DNA of 64,000 nucleotides from contig NZ_JOEA01000010.1 of NCBI RefSeq assembly GCF_000719115.1, positions 1 to 64,000 of the forward strand, read 5' to 3'. A program made the translations under genes and the position numbers. The DNA is from Lentzea albidocapillata (GTDB lineage: Bacteria > Actinomycetota > Actinomycetes > Mycobacteriales > Pseudonocardiaceae). A model generated the notes under the pieces. That model worked only from the letters and a program-made list of their open reading frames with translations, had not been told where the DNA came from and searched no databases. The number at the start of each line of letters is the position of its first letter. The stretch's first letter is position 1. Positions 47,644 to 56,081 of this stretch are shown here, piece by piece.

Positions 47644-47693
47644 CGTCTGACCAGACCGCCGAACGGTACACGTTCGGGCGATCTGGTCAGACG
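47644..47693 (-). terminator. Large hairpin between lipoprotein genes 3 and 2
   Basis: Outer 12-bp perfect stem CGTCTGACCAGA / TCTGGTCAGACG enclosing a second stem (CGCCGAACG / CGTTCGGGCG, one bulge). TTTCC follows on the minus strand. It sits 13 bases past the stop of member 3 and 19 before the start of member 2. It could be a terminator or an attenuator that splits the cluster into two expression units. Confidence 0.7.
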
Positions 47694-47705
47694 GATTTCC
47701 GCGCG

Positions 47706-48257
47706 TCAGGACGGAGGAGGCGACGCCTGCAGGCCCTTGCAGTTCGACGCCTTCTGCGCCGCCCCCGCAAGGCCCGTCTCGTCGAACTTCTTCTGCACGT
47801 CGGCGCCCGCCTTCTCCAGTTCGCCCGCCTTCGTGACCATCTCGGTGAAGGCGGTGACGACCTGGGTCGCGTCCGTCGACGAGTCCAGCTTCGACTTGGT
47901 GTCGGCGAGCAGGGTCCTGATCTGCCCCATGCCGTCCTGCGCGGCGGTGGCCAGCTCCTTCGACCTCGGGTGCGGGCCGTTCTCCAGCGCCTTGAGGTCC
48001 GCGATCGACTTGTCGACCACCGCCACCTTCGACCCGAGCCAGTCCGACAGGCCCGTCTTGAGCTTCGACGGGTCGCTCATGTCGATCGGCGGCTCGTCGG
48101 CCATGGTCTTCACGGTGCCGTCGACGGCACCGCAGACCTTGTCCATCCACGCCACGACGTCCGCCTCGCTGGCGGCGGGCGTCGGCGAACCTCCGCCGGT
48201 GCACGCGGTGACCGCGAGCAGGCAGCTGGCCATGACTGCGATGAGTGTGCGGCGCAT
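47706..48257 (-). CDS. Lipoprotein, tandem family member 3
   Basis: A 183-aa lipoprotein; lipobox AVTAC, then the family motif AWMDKVCGAV, helical middle, and late cysteine SNCKGLQ 10 residues from the end. ATG 48257 chosen, as it gives a proper signal peptide and lies 29 bases after member 4. Closest by eye to member 4 (both MDKVCGA). Confidence 0.8.
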   Translation of the reverse strand: MRRTLIAVMASCLLAVTACTGGGSPTPAASEADVVAWMDKVCGAVDGTVKTMADEPPIDMSDPSKLKTGLSDWLGSKVAVVDKSIADLKALENGPHPRSKELATAAQDGMGQIRTLLADTKSKLDSSTDATQVVTAFTEMVTKAGELEKAGADVQKKFDETGLAGAAQKASNCKGLQASPPPS

Positions 48258-48286
48258 GGGCCGGAAGTTACTCCGAACGGCCCCGC

Positions 48287-48859
48287 TCAACTCGTCGGCG
48301 TGACGTCGAGGCGCTGCATCTCCTGGCACTTCTGTGCCGACTGCGTGGCCTTCTGCAGCTCGGGGACGTCCTTGAGGTCACGCAGCGGGTCGGCGAGCTC
48401 GGAGAGCTTCGCGATGGCCTCTCCGGCGGCCTGGAGGCCTCCGGTGGCGTTGTTGGCGTCCGCCTGCTCGACCTTGATCTTGGCGTCGGCGAACACGGCG
48501 CTGAGCGAGGTGAACGTCTCGCCCATCTTGGTGACGGCCTGCTCACCGCCCTCGACGGGCGACGGGCCGACGTTCTTCAGGCCCTCCGCCGACTTCGCGA
48601 AGGCGTCGGCGAGCTGGCCCATGTACGCGGCCATCTCGGCCTTGAGCTTGGTGGAGTCGCCGGCGTCGAGCTTCGGGGCCGTCTTCTCGATCTTGGCGAA
48701 CTCGGATGCCGCACCGCACACCTTGTCCATGTAGGCGACGGCCTGGGGGTTGGCCGCGCCGCTGGTGGGTGTCGTCGAAGTGCCGGAGTTGCCACCGTTG
48801 GTGCACCCAGCCAGCGCAAGCGCGGCAACAGCGGCAGTGGCGACGAGGCTGCGCCTCAT
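48287..48859 (-). CDS. Lipoprotein, tandem family member 4
   Basis: A 190-aa lipoprotein, first of the four in the transcriptional direction, with AGGAG before ATG 48859. Lipobox ALAGC, Gly/Ser/Thr spacer, motif AYMDKVCGAA, helical body, late cysteine QKCQEM 12 residues from the end. It follows hppA by 65 bases on the same strand, so read-through from hppA is possible. Confidence 0.82.
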   Translation of the reverse strand: MRRSLVATAAVAALALAGCTNGGNSGTSTTPTSGAANPQAVAYMDKVCGAASEFAKIEKTAPKLDAGDSTKLKAEMAAYMGQLADAFAKSAEGLKNVGPSPVEGGEQAVTKMGETFTSLSAVFADAKIKVEQADANNATGGLQAAGEAIAKLSELADPLRDLKDVPELQKATQSAQKCQEMQRLDVTPTS

Positions 48860-48924
48860 GTCGTAACTCCTCGGTCGGGGTACGTCGGGGGGAAGACCCG
48901 AACGTACCCCGACCGGAGCTGGAT

Positions 48925-51234
48925 CTACGCGGCGCCGTTGCTGACGGTCTCCGCGGGAGCGTCCGCGATCGAGGTGCCTCGACGCTTGGACACGACCACC
49001 GCACCGACGATGATCAGGGTCGCGACCAGGGCGATCGCGATCCGGATCGGGTCGGACGCGCTCTCACCGATGGAGAAGGTGACGATGGCCGGCGCGATCA
49101 GCACCGAGACCAGGTTCATGACCTTGATCAGCGGGTTGATGGCCGGACCGGCGGTGTCCTTGAACGGGTCGCCGACCGTGTCACCGATCACCGTGGCCGC
49201 GTGGGCGTCGGAGCCCTTGCCACCGTGGTTGCCGTCCTCGACCAGCTTCTTGGCGTTGTCCCAGGCACCACCGGAGTTGGCCAGGAACACCGCCATCAGC
49301 GTGCCGGTCGCGATCGCACCGGCGAGGTACCCGGCCAGCGGGCCGACGCCGAGGCCGAAGCCGACGGCGACCGGGGCGAGCACGGCCATCAGACCCGGAG
49401 TCGCCAGCTCACGCAGCGAGTCCCTGGTGCAGATGTCGACGACGCGGCCGTACTCGGGCTTGACCGAGTAGTCCATGATTCCGGGGTTCTCGCGGAACTG
49501 ACGGCGCACCTCGAACACGATGGCGCCGGCAGCGCGCGTCACGGCGTTGACCGCGAGGCCCGAGAACATGAAGACAACAGCCGCGCCGATGGTGATGCCG
49601 ACGAGGATGTTCGGGCTGAACACCAGGTTGGTGAACGACACGGGCAGGTCGCCCGTGACGCTGCCGACCTTGGCGATGGCCTTCTCGATCGCGTCGCGGT
49701 AGGAGCCGAACAGCGCCGTCGCGGCGAGCACCGCCGTCGCGATCGCGATGCCCTTGGTGATGGCCTTGGTGGTGTTGCCGACCGCGTCGAGCTCGGTGAG
49801 GATCTGCGCGCCCTCGCCGTGCACGTCACCGGACATCTCGGCGATGCCCTGCGCGTTGTCGGAGACCGGGCCGAAGGTGTCCATCGCGACGATGACGCCG
49901 ACGGTCGTGAGCAGACCACAACCGGCGAGCGCGATCGCGAACAGCGAGACGATGACCGAACCGGACAGCAGGAACGCGCCGTACACGGCGGCACCGATGA
50001 CCAGCGCGGTGTAGACGGCCGACTCGAAACCGACCGAGATACCGGACAGGATCACCGTGGCGGCACCGGTCAGCGAGGTCTTGCCGACCTCCTGCACCGG
50101 CTTGTGCTCGGTGCCGGTGTAGTAGCCGGTCAGCCAGAGGATGACGCCGGCCAGCACGATGCCGATGATCACCGCGACGGACGCGATCAGCGCCGGGTTG
50201 CCGGTGGTCGACTTGACCGCGTCACTGATGCCGTTGAGGTCGGCGAAGGAGCTCGGCAGGTACGCGAACGCCGCGATGGTGCACAGCACCGCGGAGATGA
50301 CCGCGGAGATGTAGAAGGAGCGGTTGATGGCGGCCAGGCCGTTCTCGCCCGCCTTCGCCTTCGTCGTGTACACGCCGATGACCGCGGTCAGCACGCCGAT
50401 CGCGGGAACGATCAGCGGGAACAGCAGACCCTGCACGCCGAACGCGGCGGTGCCGAGGATCAGCGACGCGACGAGCGTCACGGCGTAGGACTCGAAGAGG
50501 TCCGCGGCCATGCCGGCGCAGTCACCGACGTTGTCGCCCACGTTGTCCGCGATGGTGGCGGCGTTGCGGGGGTCGTCCTCGGGGATGCCCTGCTCGACCT
50601 TGCCGACGAGGTCGGCGCCGACGTCCGCGGCCTTGGTGAAGATGCCGCCACCGACACGCATGAACATCGCGAGCAGCGCGGCACCGAAACCGAAGCCCTC
50701 CAGGACCTTCGGGGCCTGACCGGCGTAGACGAGCACGACGAGCGCCGCACCGAAGAGACCGAGACCGACGGTGGTCATGCCGACCACGCCACCGGTGCGG
50801 AACGCGATGCGCGTCGCCTTTTCGCGACCGCCTTCTTCGTTCGCGGCGGCGGCGACACGCACGTTGGCGCGCGTGGACAACCACATGCCCAGGTAGCCGA
50901 TAGTCGCCGAGAACGCGGCACCGACGATGAAGAACAGAGATCGGCCGATTCGTTCGGCCAAATCGTCTGCCGGTAGCGCGAACAGCAGTACGAACACGAT
51001 CACGACAAAAATGCCGAGCGTGCGGAACTGCCGGTTGAGGTAGGCCGCTGCGCCCTCCTGAACCGCCTTGGCGATGTCCTGCATCTTGGGGGTGCCCTGG
51101 CCTGCGGCCAGCACCTCCTTGAGCAGCACGTACCCGACGGCGAGAGCAGCCAGGGCGACCACGGCGACCACGGCTACGACGCCGCGATCACCCCCGGAGA
51201 GCTCGAGGCCCTCCGCGAGGAAATGCCGGGACAT
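48925..51234 (-). CDS. hppA: K+-insensitive proton-pumping membrane pyrophosphatase
   Basis: Couples PPi hydrolysis to H+ export (769 aa, about 16 helices). Active-site loops: GGGIFTKAADVGADLVGKVE, DNVGDNVGDCAGMAADLFES, and GDTVGDPFKDTAGPA-type sequence near the C-terminus. The lysine in GNTTKAITKG marks the K+-independent class (K+-dependent enzymes have Ala there). ATG 51234 follows an AGGAGG. A promoter with an inverted repeat in its spacer is visible upstream. Confidence 0.95.
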   Translation of the reverse strand: MSRHFLAEGLELSGGDRGVVAVVAVVALAALAVGYVLLKEVLAAGQGTPKMQDIAKAVQEGAAAYLNRQFRTLGIFVVIVFVLLFALPADDLAERIGRSLFFIVGAAFSATIGYLGMWLSTRANVRVAAAANEEGGREKATRIAFRTGGVVGMTTVGLGLFGAALVVLVYAGQAPKVLEGFGFGAALLAMFMRVGGGIFTKAADVGADLVGKVEQGIPEDDPRNAATIADNVGDNVGDCAGMAADLFESYAVTLVASLILGTAAFGVQGLLFPLIVPAIGVLTAVIGVYTTKAKAGENGLAAINRSFYISAVISAVLCTIAAFAYLPSSFADLNGISDAVKSTTGNPALIASVAVIIGIVLAGVILWLTGYYTGTEHKPVQEVGKTSLTGAATVILSGISVGFESAVYTALVIGAAVYGAFLLSGSVIVSLFAIALAGCGLLTTVGVIVAMDTFGPVSDNAQGIAEMSGDVHGEGAQILTELDAVGNTTKAITKGIAIATAVLAATALFGSYRDAIEKAIAKVGSVTGDLPVSFTNLVFSPNILVGITIGAAVVFMFSGLAVNAVTRAAGAIVFEVRRQFRENPGIMDYSVKPEYGRVVDICTRDSLRELATPGLMAVLAPVAVGFGLGVGPLAGYLAGAIATGTLMAVFLANSGGAWDNAKKLVEDGNHGGKGSDAHAATVIGDTVGDPFKDTAGPAINPLIKVMNLVSVLIAPAIVTFSIGESASDPIRIAIALVATLIIVGAVVVSKRRGTSIADAPAETVSNGAA

Positions 51235-51327
51235 CCGTCCTCCTGGTGAGTTGCCATGTGCAGCGCCAAGGCAGTCCAGCCGCCCAGCGCGACGTGACGC
51301 ATCCCTCATTGGATGCGATGAGCGGGG

Positions 51328-51355
51328 AGTCTAGGGGTTGCTTGCAACGAGGCAA
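51328..51355 (-). promoter_or_regulatory. Putative hppA promoter with inverted repeat in the spacer
   Basis: On the minus strand -35 TTGCCT and -10 TAGACT are 16 bases apart. The spacer contains GTTGC-TT-GCAAC on the plus strand (51337-51348), a symmetric site for a possible repressor. About 95 bases upstream of the hppA start. Confidence 0.5.
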
Positions 51356-51426
51356 CGAAACGTCCCGATCCGTGCACACACCGTTATCTGCGCAGGAAGT
51401 CGAGTACGGCCCGGCCGGGACTGTCG

Positions 51427-53748
51427 GTGGTGTATGCGAAGCTCGATCCCGTGGTGGATCAGGGACGCCGGTTGCTGGACCGCGTGCTGGCGGGTGTGCC
51501 CGCCGGGGAGTCACCCCTCACGCACGCGCGTGATTTGCCGTTACGCCAGGCAGATCACGTGCAGTGGCCTGCGTGGACGGCTCCCGCGGTCGTTGAGGCG
51601 TTCGTCGAGACGGGTGTGCGCGAGCCGTGGCGGCACCAGGCCGAGGCCGCCGCGCTGGCGTGGTCCGGGCGGCACGTGGTCCTCGCGACGGGCACGGCGT
51701 CGGGCAAGTCACTTGCCTACCAGTTGCCCGTACTTTCCACTCTTTTGGCGGACACGAAGGCCACCGCGCTGTACCTGTCACCAACCAAAGCCCTTGGGGC
51801 GGACCAGCTCCGGTCGCTCGAGGAACTGGGGATCAAGGGGGTGCGCGCGTCGTCCTACGACGGGGACACCCCGATGGCCGAACGCGACTGGGTCAGGGCG
51901 CACGCGAACTGGGTCTTCACCAACCCGGACATGCTGCACCGCGGAATCCTTCCGCAGCACCCGAAATGGCTGCGGTTCTTCCGCCGGCTGAAGTACGTGG
52001 TGATCGACGAGTGCCATTCCTATCGAGGCGTTTTCGGTTCGCACGTGGCGTTGTTGATGCGGCGCTTGAGGAGGGTCGCGCGTAAATACGGCGCGGATCC
52101 GATCTTCGTTCTGGCATCGGCCACTGTGGCTGATCCTTCTGGATCCGCGCAGCGATTACTGGGCGTCCCGGTTTCCGCTGTCGTGGACGACTTTTCGCCG
52201 CGTGCGTCGCGCACGGTCGCGTTGTGGGAGCCCCCACTGACCTCTCTGGAGGGTGAGAACGGCGCGCCCGTCCGGCGCTCGGCGGGCGCGGAGACGTCGC
52301 GCATCCTGGCCGATCTCGTCGTCGAGGGCGCACGATCGCTCGCCTTCGTGCGCTCGCGCCGCGGTGCCGAACTGACGGCGCTGGGCACCCAGCGGATTTT
52401 GTCCGAAGTGGACGATGAGCTGCCTCCCCGCGTGGCCGCGTACCGGGGCGGGTTCCTGCCGGAGGAGCGGCGGGCGCTGGAGAAGGCGCTGTCCACGGGC
52501 GACCTGCTCGGCGTCGCGACCACGAACGCGCTGGAGCTCGGTGTCGACATCGCCGGGCTGGACGCGGTGGTGGTGGCCGGTTTCCCCGGCACCCTGGCGT
52601 CGTTCTGGCAACAGGCGGGCCGTGCGGGCAGGTCCGGGGACAGTGCACTGGTCGTGTTCGTGGCGCGCGACGACCCGCTGGACACGTACCTGGTGCACAA
52701 CCCGGCCGCGGTGCTGGACAGACCGGTCGAGGCGACGGTGCTGGACCCGCTGAACCCGTACGTGCTGGGCCCGCAGCTGGCGTGCGCGGCGTCCGAGATG
52801 CCGTTGACACCGGCCTGCCTGGACGACTTCGGCGGGCCGCTCGCCGAGGCCGTGCTCGCCGACCTGGTGGCGGAGAAACTGCTGCGCAAGCGGCCTGCCG
52901 GCTGGTACTGGGCGTCGCACGACCGGCCGCACGCCGGGGTGGACATCCGCGGTTCCGGCGGTGACCAGGTGGCCGTCGTGGAGTCGGACTCGGGCCGGAT
53001 GCTCGGCACGGTCGACCCGGGATCCGCCTGCTGGCAGGTGCATCCCGGCGCCGTGTACCTGCACCAGGGGCGGGCGTACGTCGTCGACGAGCTCGATCTG
53101 GACAGCGGTCTTGCGATGGTGCACCGCGAAGACCCGGAGTGGACGACACAGCCGCGTGACTGCGTGGACATCACCGTCGTGCGCGAGGTCGAACGCACCG
53201 ACTTCGGCGGGGTGTCGGTCTGCCTGGGCGAGGTGGAGGTGACGACCCAGGTCGTCGGCTACCTGCGCCGGCTGCCGTCCGGCGTGGTGCTCGACCAGAT
53301 CCCGCTCGACCTGCCGGAGCAGTCGCTGCGGACGCGCGCCGTCTGGTACACCGTCGACGAGTCGCTGCTGTTCGACGCCGGCGTGGAGGCGAAACGCGTC
53401 CCCGGCGCCCTGCACGCCGCCGAGCACGCGGCGATCGGCCTGCTGCCGCTGTTCGCGACGTGCGACAGGTGGGACATCGGCGGCGTGTCGACGGCCGCGC
53501 ACCCGGACACGGGGATGCCGACGGTGTTCGTGCACGACGGCCACCCCGGCGGCGCGGGCTTCGCTGATCGAGGCCACTCGGCCCTGCGGGCCTGGCTGTC
53601 GGCGACCCGAGCCGCGATCAGTGCCTGCGGGTGCCCGATGGGCTGCCCGTCGTGCGTGCAGTCACCCAAGTGCGGCAACGGCAACGATCCGCTGGACAAG
53701 GCCGGTGCAGTGCTCGTGCTGGACGTGGTGCTGGGCAAAATCGCCTGA
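51427..53748 (+). CDS. DEAD/DEAH-box helicase, MrfA/YprA-like with DUF1998
   Basis: A 773-aa superfamily 2 helicase. RecA1: HQAEAAALAWSG (Q-motif like), Walker A ATGTASGKS, DECH box VVIDECHSYRG, SATVAD. RecA2: ATTNALELGVDIAGLDAVV and QQAGRAGRSGD. The C-terminal DUF1998/MZB region ends in a four-cysteine cluster (CGCPMGCPSCVQSPKC). MrfA of Bacillus repairs mitomycin C damage; Rv3649 is the M. tuberculosis counterpart. GTG 51427 or 51430. Confidence 0.92.
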   Translation: MVYAKLDPVVDQGRRLLDRVLAGVPAGESPLTHARDLPLRQADHVQWPAWTAPAVVEAFVETGVREPWRHQAEAAALAWSGRHVVLATGTASGKSLAYQLPVLSTLLADTKATALYLSPTKALGADQLRSLEELGIKGVRASSYDGDTPMAERDWVRAHANWVFTNPDMLHRGILPQHPKWLRFFRRLKYVVIDECHSYRGVFGSHVALLMRRLRRVARKYGADPIFVLASATVADPSGSAQRLLGVPVSAVVDDFSPRASRTVALWEPPLTSLEGENGAPVRRSAGAETSRILADLVVEGARSLAFVRSRRGAELTALGTQRILSEVDDELPPRVAAYRGGFLPEERRALEKALSTGDLLGVATTNALELGVDIAGLDAVVVAGFPGTLASFWQQAGRAGRSGDSALVVFVARDDPLDTYLVHNPAAVLDRPVEATVLDPLNPYVLGPQLACAASEMPLTPACLDDFGGPLAEAVLADLVAEKLLRKRPAGWYWASHDRPHAGVDIRGSGGDQVAVVESDSGRMLGTVDPGSACWQVHPGAVYLHQGRAYVVDELDLDSGLAMVHREDPEWTTQPRDCVDITVVREVERTDFGGVSVCLGEVEVTTQVVGYLRRLPSGVVLDQIPLDLPEQSLRTRAVWYTVDESLLFDAGVEAKRVPGALHAAEHAAIGLLPLFATCDRWDIGGVSTAAHPDTGMPTVFVHDGHPGGAGFADRGHSALRAWLSATRAAISACGCPMGCPSCVQSPKCGNGNDPLDKAGAVLVLDVVLGKIA

Positions 53749-53780
53749 CCGGGTGGCCGCTTTTTGGCTACCGTGGCGTC

Positions 53781-53828
53781 GTGAACGCATGCGGCTGCAA
53801 CGCCACCGACCGGACCCGTCGCGCCTAG
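53781..53828 (+). CDS. Possible 15-residue leader peptide (Cys-rich)
   Basis: GTG at 53781 followed by 14 codons and TAG encodes VNACGCNATDRTRRA. A TACCGT -10-like hexamer lies 6 bases before the GTG, so the message could be leaderless. The stop is at once followed by a GC-rich hairpin (53828-53857), and a resistance-type gene starts about 100 bases later. This is the layout of a transcription or translation attenuator. Speculative. Confidence 0.4.
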   Translation: MNACGCNATDRTRRA

Positions 53829-53857
53829 GCGCGGCTGAGCCGGAAGCCCGCCGCGCC
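53828..53857 (+). promoter_or_regulatory. Hairpin after the putative leader peptide
   Basis: GGCGCGGC (53828-53835) pairs with GCCGCGCC (53850-53857). It begins at the last base of the leader stop codon, upstream of the nucleotidyltransferase gene. Possible attenuator stem. Confidence 0.4.
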
Positions 53858-53925
53858 CTCGCGCGCCGGGCCTGATCACTCCGCCGCGCCCGTCCCTTCT
53901 GGCCACGGGTTCATTGGAGACTTCC

Positions 53926-54699
53926 TTGTTCACGCCCTTTTCCGACCTCGACAGCCTTCTCGCCGACCTCGTCGCCTCCGTGCGCGAGATTCTCGGCCCC
54001 ACCTACGTCGGCACGTACCTGCAGGGTTCGTTCGCCCTGGGCGCTGGTGACGTCCACAGCGACTGCGACTTCATCGTCGCCTGCACCGAGCCGCCGTCCG
54101 GCGATCGCGAAGCCGGGCTGCGCGCGTTGCACGCCGAGATCCCGGCCCGTCCCGGTCGGTGGTCGACGGAGATCGAGGGCTCGTACGCCGACGTGGAGTC
54201 ACTGCGCTCGGTGGCAGGCCTCGGGGTTCCGTGGCTGTTCAACGACCACGGCACGCGCACCCTGGAGTGGGACCTGCACTGCAACAGCCCGCACGCCCGC
54301 TGGATCCTGCGCCACCACGGCATCGTGCTGGACGGCCCGCCGATCACCTCACTCGTCGACGAGGTACCGGCTTCCGCATTGCGCTCGTCGATGCTGGCCG
54401 AGCTGCCGCACGTGCTCGACGGCATTCGCGAGTGGGCGCCGATGGGCAACGCGTGGTCGCAGCGCTACATCGTCTCGGCCTACTGCCGCACGCTCTACAC
54501 CATCCACACGGGAGAGGTGGAGTCCAAGCGCGGCGCCCTGTTGTGGGCAAAGAAAATGCTCGATCAGCGGTGGCACCCGCTGATCGAGCAGGTCTTGCAG
54601 GACCGGAACCTCGGCTGGCACGCCGACGCGGTTCCGCGGCCCGGATCCATGGAGGAGACCTTCGCTTTCGCTTCCTACGCGGAAACTCTCCAGCTCTAG
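53926..54699 (+). CDS. Aminoglycoside nucleotidyltransferase-like protein (DUF4111)
   Basis: A 257-aa protein with an N-terminal nucleotidyltransferase domain (GSFALGAGDVHSDCDF: GS motif plus paired Asp) and a helical DUF4111 C-terminal domain (SQRYIVSAYCRTLYTIHTG, ESKRGALLWAKKML). This is the architecture of ANT(3'')/ANT(9) streptomycin-spectinomycin adenylyltransferases, but actual drug activity is not shown. TTG 53926 is preferred, with GGAG 6 bases upstream; TTG 53914 would add four residues. Confidence 0.85.
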   Translation: MFTPFSDLDSLLADLVASVREILGPTYVGTYLQGSFALGAGDVHSDCDFIVACTEPPSGDREAGLRALHAEIPARPGRWSTEIEGSYADVESLRSVAGLGVPWLFNDHGTRTLEWDLHCNSPHARWILRHHGIVLDGPPITSLVDEVPASALRSSMLAELPHVLDGIREWAPMGNAWSQRYIVSAYCRTLYTIHTGEVESKRGALLWAKKMLDQRWHPLIEQVLQDRNLGWHADAVPRPGSMEETFAFASYAETLQL

Positions 54700-54746
54700 G
54701 TCTACCACTTTTCCGTGAGGGCGCCCAGCGCCCGAGCCTGCGGGGG

Positions 54747-54814
54747 TCTGGGGGTCGCCCCCCCAGATGGACAACGCGTCCGACCCGGTGAGCGCGTAGC
54801 GCGAGCAGGGTCGG
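54747..54814. repeat. Hairpin repeat element (GGGGGTCTGGGGGTCGCCCCCCCAGA type)
   Basis: TCTGGGGG/CCCCCAGA (54747-54767) is followed by CCGACCC/GGGTCGG (54780-54814) with an inner GCGCG-TA-GCGCG palindrome. Similar G-rich/C-rich hairpins are, as I recall, scattered through actinomycete intergenic DNA. Only one copy is in this window, so repetition must be checked genome-wide. Confidence 0.45.
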
Positions 54815-54829
54815 CCCAAGGACGCTGAG

Positions 54830-54861
54830 GCGCGGCGGGGCTCACGGGTACCCCGCCGCGC
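54830..54861 (+). terminator. GC-rich hairpin, likely terminator
   Basis: An 11-bp stem, GCGCGGCGGGG with its complement CCCCGCCGCGC, and a 10-base loop. Located about 130 bases after the nucleotidyltransferase stop. No T-run. Confidence 0.55.
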
Positions 54862-55264
54862 TCTCCACGTGCCGAACACTGTTTTCCCGCCTGCTACCGC
54901 TTCGTGACCGGATCCCTTGGAACATCGGTGGAATCTGGTTCGTTCGTCTCGACAGGACACGCGGGAGGCGACGGTGTCGACTGTCTTCTGACGAACTCCG
55001 GGGAGGAGCCGGCTTCACCGACCGCGGCAGAGCTGGTGCTCTGCCACTAACGTCCTCGGCCCGGTCACTGTTGCGGGAGGCTGTCCTTCGGGGTGCGTGT
55101 TCGGCTTTTCGCCCGTTCCTCTGCCGGCCCCCGACGTGCGGGGTGCGGAGGCCGATCGTCGGATCGGGCTTGGTGGAACGGCCGTGCAGGGCATCGCCTT
55201 CGGGGTTGTCGGGGAGAGTCCACGACGACACCCAGCACGGCCGGGCTTCGCATTCAGTTGTGTG

Positions 55265-55885
55265 TCAGACGGCTTCGAGCTCGTAGCGCGCCGGGGCGTG
55301 CACGGCCTCGACAAGCGCGTCCTGCACGACGTGTGCGTCCGGCAGGTTCCAGCCGCAGACCTGCGGCTTGACCCGCCAGTGCACGACACCGTGCGCCATG
55401 GTGGTGGGCGGCAGCGGGATGTACTCCCCCTTGCCGTAGAGGTGCACGTCCGGGTTGTTGGCCAGCTCGGTGTTGAGCGTCGAGCCGGACTTCACGAGGA
55501 ACATCCAGCGGCCGGACGGGGTCGCGGCGATCGGCACGGGGACGCCGATCGACCGCAGTGCGACGGCCGCGCGGCGGCCGAGGTCGGTGCCGACCTCGAT
55601 CGCGTCCACGACGTGGCCGGTGGCGACGAGAAGGCTGTACGAGCGGCCCGCCCACCACGTGGCGACCTGGTCGGGACGGGTCCCGACGCGGTCCACCCAG
55701 TCGCGGTGCACGGGGATCGGGCCGTGGAGCTCGAGGCCGCTGCGGCCCGCCCACTTCGTGACGCCGTTCTCCGTGCCGGCCGGATAGGTGCCGGGCAGTA
55801 CGGGCCAACCGCGGTACGCGAGGCTCACGGCCTCGGCACGCAGTTCGATGCGGAAGGCCCCGCGCCAGCTATCCGACCAATCCAT
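55265..55885 (-). CDS. Bifunctional DNA primase/polymerase (prim-pol) domain protein
   Basis: A 206-aa single-domain protein starting MDWSDSWRGAFRIELRAEAV. It shows YRGWPVLPGTYP, GPIPVHRDWVDRV and ATPSGRWMFLVKSGS, as in prim-pol domains of actinobacteria. There is no helicase domain, so it is a stand-alone version. The metal-binding Asp pair is not obvious by eye (VVDAIEVG is the nearest), so activity is doubtful. It lies next to the tad operon, separated by 196 bases. Confidence 0.75.
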   Translation of the reverse strand: MDWSDSWRGAFRIELRAEAVSLAYRGWPVLPGTYPAGTENGVTKWAGRSGLELHGPIPVHRDWVDRVGTRPDQVATWWAGRSYSLLVATGHVVDAIEVGTDLGRRAAVALRSIGVPVPIAATPSGRWMFLVKSGSTLNTELANNPDVHLYGKGEYIPLPPTTMAHGVVHWRVKPQVCGWNLPDAHVVQDALVEAVHAPARYELEAV

Positions 55886-56081
55886 CTTCCGTCGCCTTCT
55901 TCCTAGGCTCTGACTCGACATCGGCAAGGTGTCGGTGTCGTAGGGACACCGCGTCGGTGCCGCCACTACAACTAACGACACCGGCACCGGCCTCCGTAAC
56001 CCCCGCTCGACAACTGGTAGCTACGGAACGGCGAACGTCCTTTGCCGGACCGGGCAACTGAACTCCGCGCGTTTGGTTCGA

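Larger units (their letters stand above)
54700..55264. other. Structured non-coding region
   Basis: These 565 bases lie between convergent genes. They begin with three successive hairpins (54747-54767, 54780-54814, 54830-54861). Further right are a GGCAGAGC-TGGT-GCTCTGCC hairpin (55026-55045) and a CCGATC/GATCGG hairpin near 55150. The open frames here have no start signal or recognisable product, and I see no gene. It could hold an uncharacterised small RNA. Confidence 0.5.

Noticed and set aside
47626-47705. Separate promoter for lipoprotein genes 2 and 1
   Set aside because: The gap is filled by the hairpin and no -10/-35 pair could be placed.
51235-51426. cspA homologue, expected from M. 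tuberculosis synteny (Rv3648c)
   Set aside because: No cold-shock protein frame is present on either strand in this gap.
54842-55231. 129-codon minus-strand open frame in the 54.7-55.3 kb gap
   Set aside because: No ribosome site, no recognisable domain and a hairpin-rich sequence; treated as non-coding.
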